Positions 6,689 to 11,741 of a DNA stretch of 11,741 nucleotides are shown in pieces. The first letter of the stretch is position 1, and every line of letters begins with the position of its first letter. The notes beneath the pieces are model-generated. The model did no database searches. It was not told where the DNA came from and worked only from the letters and a program-made list of their open reading frames with translations. Made by a program: the position numbers and the translations under genes. The stretch is from assembly GCA_021808185.1 (NCBI GenBank), contig JAKBCB010000071.1, forward strand, positions 1-11,741. Reading direction: 5' to 3'. This DNA is from Pseudomonadota bacterium. Lineage in GTDB: Bacteria; Pseudomonadota; Alphaproteobacteria; Acetobacterales; Acetobacteraceae.

Positions 6689-7801
6689 CTAGCCGATCAG
6701 CCCGCGCACCCAGCGCACCAGCCCCAGATGCGACAGGTCGTTCCAGGTGGCAAAGACGAACAGCCCCACCAGCAGGGCGAATCCGGCTTGCAGCCCGTAT
6801 TCCACCGCGCGCTTGGGCAGCGGCTTGCCGCGTACCGCCTCGGCCAGGAAAAACAGCAGGTGGCCGCCGTCCAGCACGGGAATCGGGAACAGGTTGATCA
6901 GTCCGAGATTGACCGAGAGCACGGCGATGAAGTCGATCAGGCTGGCGACGCCGAGTTGCGCCACCTGCCCCGAGAGCTGCGCGATGCGCAGCGGCCCGCC
7001 GAGATCGTCGGCGCCGTGCGCGCCGGTGATCATGGCCCACAGCCCGGCGAGGGTCTGCGCGATCACGTCCCAGGTGTGCGCCACGCCTTCCACCACCGCG
7101 TCCCCCACCGGCAGGCGATGGAATTCGGTCGTGTGCGCCGTCACGCCGAGGCTGCCGATGTCGCGCCCGCCGACGTTGCGCGTGTCGGTGGTAACGGACA
7201 GGGTCTGTTCGGTCTCGCCGCGGCGGATTCGCAGGCTGAGTTGCTGCGCTGGATGCGCCGCGATGATGTGCTGAATGTCCTCGAACCGCGTGACCGGCGC
7301 GCCGTCGATCGCCTCGATCCGGTCGCCGGTCAGCAGCCCGGCCCGTGCCGCGGCCGAATTCGCCATCACGTCGCCGACTTCGGGCAGGATCACCGGCTGC
7401 CCGGCGGTGGCGAACAGCAGCGCGAACAACACCGCCGCCAGCACGAAATTGGCGATCGGTCCGGCGGCGACGATGATCGCGCGAGAGCCGACCTGCTTCT
7501 CGTGGAAGGTGCGGCCGGGCTGCCACAACGCGCGCACATCGGCGCCCACGTCCGAGGGTTGTTCCTGCCCGTGCAGCTTGACGTAGCCGCCGAGCGGGAT
7601 CCAGGCCAGCTTCCACTTGGTGCCCTGCTTGTCGGTCCAGCTTGCCAGCGCGCGGCCGAAGCCGATGGAAAACGCCTCCACATGCACGCCGCGCCAACGG
7701 GCGGCGAGGTAGTGGCCGAGTTCGTGGAAGAACACGAGCACCCCGAGCACGATCACGAACGGGACCGCGGAGTTCAGGGGCGGCGGCAGGGCGTTGAACA
7801 C
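6689..7801 (-). CDS. rseP: RseP/MmpA-type intramembrane site-2 zinc metalloprotease
   Basis: RseP proteases cleave transmembrane segments of anti-sigma factors and leftover signal peptides in the inner membrane. The 370-residue product has an N-terminal membrane helix with the zinc motif HELGH (H26, E27, H30), the GYVKLHG membrane-loop motif (72-78), a second membrane helix (about 108-133), one PDZ domain (about 137-207) and a C-terminal membrane segment with the third zinc ligand, D311, in FPIPVLDGGH. E. coli RseP is about 450 residues with two PDZ domains; a shorter form with one PDZ is usual in Alphaproteobacteria (Caulobacter MmpA). The start is GTG at 7801, with GGAG 10 nt upstream and 20 nt after the dxr stop. 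Its place before bamA links envelope-stress proteolysis to outer-membrane assembly. A cognate anti-sigma factor is not in the window. Confidence 0.95.
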   Translation of the reverse strand: MFNALPPPLNSAVPFVIVLGVLVFFHELGHYLAARWRGVHVEAFSIGFGRALASWTDKQGTKWKLAWIPLGGYVKLHGQEQPSDVGADVRALWQPGRTFHEKQVGSRAIIVAAGPIANFVLAAVLFALLFATAGQPVILPEVGDVMANSAAARAGLLTGDRIEAIDGAPVTRFEDIQHIIAAHPAQQLSLRIRRGETEQTLSVTTDTRNVGGRDIGSLGVTAHTTEFHRLPVGDAVVEGVAHTWDVIAQTLAGLWAMITGAHGADDLGGPLRIAQLSGQVAQLGVASLIDFIAVLSVNLGLINLFPIPVLDGGHLLFFLAEAVRGKPLPKRAVEYGLQAGFALLVGLFVFATWNDLSHLGLVRWVRGLIG

Positions 7802-7821
7802 GGCGATCGATCTCCAGGGGC

Positions 7822-8994
7822 TCAGGCGGCGGGTCGGTCGCGGGCGGCGCAGGCGTGTTCCGCGAGGGCGCGGGCGCGCGCATCGAGGTCCAGCACCGCC
7901 TCCAGCGTGTCGGCGGGTTCGCCGCCCAGGCGTTGCAGCACATGATCCGCGATTGCGGCGATATCGAGGAAGCCCAGCCGCCGGTCGAGGAACGCCGCCA
8001 CCGCCACCTCGTTGGCGGCGTTCAGCGCGCAGGGGGCGCCACCGCCGGCCTCCAGCGCCTGCCGCGCCAGCAGCAAGGCGGGGAAGCGCACCGGGTCCGG
8101 CGCCTCGAACTCCAGCCGGCCAAGTGCTGCGAGGTCGAGCCGCCTGGCCGGTGTGGCGAGCCGCCCCGGCCAGGCCAGGGTGTGCGCGATCGGCACCCGC
8201 ATGTCCGGCGAGCCGAGTTGCGCCAGCACGCTGCCGTCGCGGTAATGCACCATGCCGTGGATCACCGATTGCGGATGCACCAGCACGGCGATGGCCTCGC
8301 TCGCCAACCCGAACAGCCGCGCCGCCTCGATCAGTTCCAGGCCCTTGTTCATCATCGTGGCGCTGTCGATGCTGATCTTCGCGCCCATCGACCAGACCGG
8401 GTGGCGCAGCGCCGCCTCGGGCGTCGCGCGTGCCATCTCCTCGATGCTCGCGGTGCGGAACGGGCCGCCGGACGCGGTCAGCGTGATGCTCTCGATGGCG
8501 TCGCGATTGCCGTCCGCCATTGCCTGGAAAATCGCGTTGTGCTCGGAATCCACCGGCAGCAGCGTGGCGCCGTGGGCGGCGACCGCGCGCAGCATCACGT
8601 CGCCGGCGCAGACCAGCGCCTCCTTGTTGGCCAGCGCCACGGCGCCGCCACCCCGGATCGCGGCGAGCGTGGCCGGCAGGCCGACCGCGCCGCCGATGGC
8701 CGCCATGGTCCAGTCCGCGCCCGCGTCCGCCGCCGCCACCACCGCCTCGGGGCCGCTGGCGGTCTCGATCCCGCTGCCGGACAGCGCCTCGGCCAGGGCC
8801 GCGTGCAGGCTGGGCTCGGCGATCACCGCAAGCCGCGCGCCCATTGCCCGCGCCTGTTCGGCAAGCAGCGCCACGTTGCGTCCGCCCACCAGCGCGCGGA
8901 CGGAAAACCGCTCCCGCTGGCCGGCCAACAGGTCGAGCGTCTGCGTGCCCACGCTGCCGGTGCTGCCGAGGACGGTGACGGTGGTCATTGCCAT
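7822..8994 (-). CDS. dxr: 1-deoxy-D-xylulose 5-phosphate reductoisomerase Dxr
   Basis: Dxr converts 1-deoxy-D-xylulose 5-phosphate to 2-C-methyl-D-erythritol 4-phosphate with NADPH, the committed step of the MEP isoprenoid pathway and the target of fosmidomycin; it is cytosolic. The 390-residue product (family about 385-400) has the NADPH loop VLGSTGSVGTQTLDL (8-22), LANKEALV (121-128), the metal site PVDSEHNAIFQ (D149, E151), the SGGPFR loop (175-180) and MNKGLE with the third metal ligand E220. Two ATGs are possible: 8994, used here, with GGGG 7 nt upstream, and 8988, which overlaps the cdsA stop as ATGA and aligns better with the E. coli start. The frame runs on upstream through cdsA, but that part is not a real fusion: cdsA is coded there in another frame. 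Its isoprenoid product feeds UppS, encoded two genes upstream. Confidence 0.97.
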   Translation of the reverse strand: MAMTTVTVLGSTGSVGTQTLDLLAGQRERFSVRALVGGRNVALLAEQARAMGARLAVIAEPSLHAALAEALSGSGIETASGPEAVVAAADAGADWTMAAIGGAVGLPATLAAIRGGGAVALANKEALVCAGDVMLRAVAAHGATLLPVDSEHNAIFQAMADGNRDAIESITLTASGGPFRTASIEEMARATPEAALRHPVWSMGAKISIDSATMMNKGLELIEAARLFGLASEAIAVLVHPQSVIHGMVHYRDGSVLAQLGSPDMRVPIAHTLAWPGRLATPARRLDLAALGRLEFEAPDPVRFPALLLARQALEAGGGAPCALNAANEVAVAAFLDRRLGFLDIAAIADHVLQRLGGEPADTLEAVLDLDARARALAEHACAARDRPAA

Positions 8995-9782
8995 AAGCCT
9001 ACCCCGCGTCCTGCGGCGAACGCCAGCAAGGCGGCCAGCGGGGCCGCCGTCAGCACGCCGTCCAGTCGGTCGAGCAGCCCGCCATGGCCGGGAATGAGCC
9101 GGCCCGAGTCCTTCACGCCGAACCGCCGCTTGATGCCGCTCTCCATCAGGTCGCCCGCCTGCGCCACCACCGAGAGCAGCGCCGCCAGCGCCGGCCCGGC
9201 CGCACCCGGGGCCGCGATCCAGCCGACCAGCAGCGCGCCGAGAAGCCCGCCCGCAGCACCCGACCACGTCTTGCCGGGAGAAATCGACGGCGCCAGCTTC
9301 GGCCCGCCAATCAGCCGCCCGGCGACGTAGGCGGCGATATCGGTCGCCCACACCACCAGCAGCAGCACCAGCACGTCCCGCCGCCCGGAAGCCGGGTCCG
9401 CGCGCAGCCAGACCAGCGCCACCGAAGCCAGCCCGACATAGGGCACGCCGAGCGCGGGCCAGAGGCGCCGGTCGCGCCACCAGAGCGTGATCGTGGCGGC
9501 CGCCAGCAGCACCAGCGCGGCGCCAGCCTGCCCCGCCGCCGCCAGCCCGGTGGCCAGGAGCGTGAACACGCCAAGCGAGGCGGCGCGGCCACCGCACAGC
9601 GCCGCCCATTCCGCCGCGAGCCCGATCGCGGCCAAGCCGACAAGCCCGGTCCACCACCAGCCGCCAGCCCACAGGCTGCCGATTCCCACCGGCAGCAGCA
9701 CCAGCGCCGAGAGCGCCCGGACCCGCAAATCCGCCCATTGCGGCGCGACCGCGCGCGCGGGCGGGCTATCCGGGCCTTGCAC
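8985..9782 (-). CDS. cdsA: Phosphatidate cytidylyltransferase CdsA (CDP-diacylglycerol synthase)
   Basis: CdsA makes CDP-diacylglycerol from phosphatidic acid and CTP in the inner membrane, the branch point to all phospholipids. The 265-residue product is mostly hydrophobic helices (first at about residues 23-40). The CDS family signature lies at about 215-242: SGIKRRFGVKDSG followed by IPGHGGLLDRLDG, with the conserved K-R, K-D, H-G-G and D-R-x-D residues. SPGKTWSG is a second conserved family block. The GTG at 9782 is chosen because GGAGG lies 4 nt upstream; a TTG at 9806 gives 8 more residues but has no ribosome-binding site. With this start the gene overlaps the end of uppS by 17 nt, and its stop overlaps dxr. 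The uppS-cdsA-dxr order is standard and couples lipid-carrier, phospholipid and isoprenoid synthesis. Confidence 0.94.
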   Translation of the reverse strand: MQGPDSPPARAVAPQWADLRVRALSALVLLPVGIGSLWAGGWWWTGLVGLAAIGLAAEWAALCGGRAASLGVFTLLATGLAAAGQAGAALVLLAAATITLWWRDRRLWPALGVPYVGLASVALVWLRADPASGRRDVLVLLLVVWATDIAAYVAGRLIGGPKLAPSISPGKTWSGAAGGLLGALLVGWIAAPGAAGPALAALLSVVAQAGDLMESGIKRRFGVKDSGRLIPGHGGLLDRLDGVLTAAPLAALLAFAAGRGVGLWQ

Positions 9783-10542
9783 CGAACCTCCGCTCGCGCC
9801 GGGCAAACTCGGCCAGCGCCTCGGCGAACTGCGCGGCCCCGAAATCCGGCCACAGCACGTCGAGAAAGATCAGCTCGGCATACGCGCTCTGCCACAGCAG
9901 GAAGTTGGACAGCCGCTGCTCGCCGCTGGTGCGCAGGATCAGGTCGGGGTCGGGAATGCCGTCGGTGTTCAGATAGCGGGCGAAGCCGTCCTCGGTCAGC
10001 GCCGCGGGGTCGAGCGTGCCGGCGCGTGCCGCCTCCGCCACAAGCCGCGCCGCCGCGACGATTTCCGCGCGCGCGCCGTACGACAGGGCGACTGTCAGAT
10101 TGAGCCGCGTGTTGCCCTCGGTCTTCTGCTCGGCGCGGCGCAGGTCGTCCTGGATGTCGGGATCGAAGCGCGCGCGGTCGCCGATGAAGCGCAGGCGCAC
10201 GCCGCTCTCGTGCAGTTCGGCGACCTCGTTGCGGACGTAGTGGCGCAGCAGCCCGGTCAGGTCGATCACCTCGGCCAGCGGCCGGCGCCAGTTCTCGCTG
10301 CTGAAGGCGTACAGCGTCAGCCAGCCCACATTGTGGCGGATCGCCGCCTCGATGGTGCGGCGCACCGCCTGGGCGCCGGCGCGGTGCCCGGCGATGCGCG
10401 GCAGCCCGCGCGCCGCCGCCCAGCGGCCGTTGCCATCCATGATGATGGCGACATGCGTGGGCACGGGCGCGCCGTCCGCCGGCTCGCCCGATTGCGGCGC
10501 AACCGCCGCCCCTCGCACCGCTCCCTTGCCGACCGCCGACAC
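9766..10542 (-). CDS. uppS: Isoprenyl transferase (undecaprenyl diphosphate synthase) UppS
   Basis: UppS is a cytosolic cis-prenyltransferase that adds isopentenyl units to farnesyl diphosphate to make C55 undecaprenyl diphosphate, the lipid carrier for peptidoglycan and O-antigen. In the 258-residue product the catalytic Asp is D36 in IIMDGNGRW (33-41). Further family motifs are AGHRAGA (51-57), YAFSSENW (78-85) and DLILRTSGEQRLSNFLLWQ (200-218), followed by YAELIF with the conserved Glu. About 29 disordered residues precede the core. The frame extends 24 codons further upstream inside frr, but the GTG at 10542 is preferred because AGGA lies 5 nt before it, immediately after the frr stop. 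A GTG at 10518 (AAGGGA close by) is the alternative and would shorten the leader. The product depends on the isoprenoids made by Dxr. Confidence 0.95.
   Translation of the reverse strand: MSAVGKGAVRGAAVAPQSGEPADGAPVPTHVAIIMDGNGRWAAARGLPRIAGHRAGAQAVRRTIEAAIRHNVGWLTLYAFSSENWRRPLAEVIDLTGLLRHYVRNEVAELHESGVRLRFIGDRARFDPDIQDDLRRAEQKTEGNTRLNLTVALSYGARAEIVAAARLVAEAARAGTLDPAALTEDGFARYLNTDGIPDPDLILRTSGEQRLSNFLLWQSAYAELIFLDVLWPDFGAAQFAEALAEFARRERRFGARPG
9787..9791 (-). promoter_or_regulatory. Ribosome-binding site of cdsA (decides the GTG start)
   Basis: The minus strand reads GGAGG, a full match to the core Shine-Dalgarno sequence, 4 nt before the GTG at 9782 and within the last codons of uppS. The alternative TTG at 9806 lacks any such site. 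Confidence 0.65.
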
Positions 10543-10547
10543 TCTGT

Positions 10548-10551
10548 TCCT
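10548..10551 (-). promoter_or_regulatory. Ribosome-binding site of uppS overlapping the frr stop codon
   Basis: The minus strand reads TAGGA: the frr stop TAG shares two bases with the AGGA that precedes the uppS GTG by 5 nt. This arrangement suggests that uppS translation is coupled to termination on frr. Confidence 0.55.
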
Positions 10552-11116
10552 AGACCTGCTTGATCTCTTTGTCTTTTTCGACAAGCGCGTCGTCCACGCG
10601 CTTGATGTATCCATCGGTCAGCTTCTGCACCTCGTCGTGCCAGCGCGTCATGTCGTCCTGGCTGATGGCGTGCTTCTTTTCCAGCGCCTTGATCTGCTCC
10701 ATGCCGTCGCGCCGCACGCCGCGTACCGCGACCTTCGCGGCCTCGGCGTATTTGTGCGCGGCCTTGGACAGCTCGGTGCGCCGCTCGCCAGTGAGCTGCG
10801 GGATCGGCACGCGCACCAACTGGCCGTCCCCGCTCGGGTTCAGCCCGAGGCCCGCGTCGCGGATCGCGGCGACCACGGCGTTCACCAAGCTGCGGTCCCA
10901 GACCTGCACGGTGATCATCCGCGCCTCCGGCACCGCGATCGTGCCCACCTGCGGCAGCGGCATTTCGCTGCCATAGGCATCCACGCGGATCGGCTCCAGC
11001 AGCGCGGGGCTGGCGCGGCCGGAGCGGAGCCCGGAGAAATCGCGCTTGAGCGTCTCCAGCGCGCCATCCATCCGGCGGGTGAGGTCTTGCTTGAGGCTGG
11101 CCAGATCGGTTGTCAC
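10550..11116 (-). CDS. frr: Ribosome recycling factor
   Basis: Ribosome recycling factor works with EF-G in the cytosol to split post-termination ribosomes. The 188-residue product matches the family length (about 185). It has the GLRSGRASP motif (29-37), the small beta domain with EMPLPQVGTIAVPEARMI (51-68), LNPSGDGQLVRVPIPQLTGERR (92-113) and the long helical VRGVRRDG segment (131-138), which contains the ribosome-contacting arginines. The start is GTG at 11116, with GGGAG 6 nt upstream. It lies 54 nt after the pyrH stop, the largest gap between minus-strand genes of the run, and directly before uppS. The pyrH-frr-uppS order is widely conserved in bacteria. Confidence 0.97.
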   Translation of the reverse strand: MTTDLASLKQDLTRRMDGALETLKRDFSGLRSGRASPALLEPIRVDAYGSEMPLPQVGTIAVPEARMITVQVWDRSLVNAVVAAIRDAGLGLNPSGDGQLVRVPIPQLTGERRTELSKAAHKYAEAAKVAVRGVRRDGMEQIKALEKKHAISQDDMTRWHDEVQKLTDGYIKRVDDALVEKDKEIKQV

Positions 11117-11122
11117 GGCGAT

Positions 11123-11127
11123 CTCCC
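11123..11127 (-). promoter_or_regulatory. Ribosome-binding site of frr
   Basis: The minus strand reads GGGAG with 6 nt to the GTG at 11116. The same GGGAG with 6-nt spacing precedes the TTG of lpxA. Confidence 0.7.
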
Positions 11128-11170
11128 GTTGCGGTGCGAGTGGGGTCCGGGGCGTTGGCCGCCGGGCGGG

Positions 11171-11741
11171 CTAGTCGGTCTCGACGATGGTGGTGAAACG
11201 CCCTTCGCCGCGCATGACCTGGGCGAAGGCGCCGGCGGCGTGGATGTTGAAGACGATAATCGGCAGGCCGTTTTCGCGCGCAAGGCTGATGGCGGAGGCG
11301 TCCATCACCGCCAGATCGCGCGACAGCACCTCCAGATACGTCAGTTGCTCGAAGCGCGTGGCATCCGGCACCTTGCGCGGGTCGGCGGAATACACGCCAT
11401 CGACCTGGGTGCCCTTGAGCAGCGTGTCGCAGTTCATCTCGGCCGCGCGCAGGGCGGCGGCGGTGTCCGTCGTGAAGAACGGGTTGCCGGTGCCGGCGGC
11501 GAACACCACGACGCGGCCCTTTTCCATATGGCGCACCGCGCGCCTGCGGATATACGGCTCGCAGACGCTGGCCATCGGGATGGCCGATTGCACCCGCGTC
11601 GGCACCCCGCGCTTTTCCAGCGCGTTCTGCATCGCCAGCGCGTTCATCACCGTCGCCAGCATGCCCATGTAGTCGGCCTGTGCCCGGTCCATGCCGCTCG
11701 CGGCGGCGCGCACGCCGCGGAACAGGTTGCCGCCGCCGATC
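11171..11741 (-). CDS. pyrH: Uridylate kinase PyrH, C-terminal 189 residues (5' end outside window)
   Basis: PyrH phosphorylates UMP to UDP with ATP, supplying UTP and the UDP-GlcNAc used by LpxA; the family is hexameric, allosteric and cytosolic. The frame is open to the right edge, where GGGNLFRG is the second half of the conserved UMP-binding glycine loop, so the true start lies outside; an internal GTG at 11713 is not the start. Further family features are DYMGMLATVMNALAMQNALE, the GTGNPFFTTDTAAALRA substrate loop, LLKGTQVDGVYSADPR and the closing strand GRFTTIVE. About 50-55 N-terminal residues are missing, judged against the usual 235-245. It is the first visible gene of the run; tsf and rpsB would be expected upstream in this lineage. 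Confidence 0.97.
   Translation of the reverse strand, partial: IGGGNLFRGVRAAASGMDRAQADYMGMLATVMNALAMQNALEKRGVPTRVQSAIPMASVCEPYIRRRAVRHMEKGRVVVFAAGTGNPFFTTDTAAALRAAEMNCDTLLKGTQVDGVYSADPRKVPDATRFEQLTYLEVLSRDLAVMDASAISLARENGLPIIVFNIHAAGAFAQVMRGEGRFTTIVETD

Noticed and set aside
7822..9738. Apparent 638-residue fusion of an N-terminal domain to Dxr
   Set aside because: The first 248 codons run through cdsA in a different frame and have the composition of a shadow; Dxr begins at 8994 or 8988.
1..11741. Novel defence, mobile or CRISPR-like system
   Set aside because: I found no direct-repeat arrays, transposase or recombinase genes, tRNAs or composition shifts; the window is a conserved core operon apart from the small gene at 613-861.

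Overview
The window is a compact, very GC-rich stretch (by eye about 70% G+C, GC3 near 90%) of bacterial chromosome carrying core envelope and housekeeping genes. The order pyrH-frr-uppS-cdsA-dxr-rseP-bamA-skp-lpxD-fabZ-lpxA-lpxI is the conserved alphaproteobacterial arrangement. The use of LpxI rather than LpxH, and a short site-2 protease with one PDZ domain, fit Alphaproteobacteria. The very high GC and proline/alanine-rich linkers suggest Rhodospirillales/Acetobacteraceae, but that finer placement is inference.

All recognised genes except one lie on the minus strand, so transcription runs from the right edge (pyrH, 5' end outside the window) to lpxA at about 895. Intergenic gaps are 3 to 54 nt and several genes overlap, which fits one long operon or superoperon. 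From right to left: pyrH (UMP kinase, partial) and frr (ribosome recycling factor); uppS (undecaprenyl diphosphate synthase), cdsA (CDP-diacylglycerol synthase) and dxr (MEP isoprenoid pathway); rseP (site-2 protease); bamA and skp (outer-membrane protein assembly); lpxD, fabZ and lpxA (lipid A acylation and hydroxyacyl-ACP supply).

At the left end a small plus-strand gene of unknown function (613-861) converges on lpxA and diverges from a 5' fragment of lpxI (1-480, running off the left edge). It separates lpxI from lpxA, so lpxI probably has its own promoter in the 132-bp divergent spacer. That spacer is the longest gene-free stretch in the window.

Together the genes make the isoprenoid precursor (Dxr) and the C55 carrier (UppS), phospholipid precursors (CdsA), lipid A (LpxA, LpxD, LpxI, with FabZ linking to fatty-acid synthesis) and the machinery that folds outer-membrane proteins (BamA, Skp). 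I see no mobile element, CRISPR array, tRNA, rRNA or defence system. The points worth a second look are the small unknown gene and its divergent spacer, a GC hairpin in front of bamA, the proline/alanine-rich extensions of Skp, the frequent GTG/TTG starts, and an LpxA chain-length position that can be read directly.
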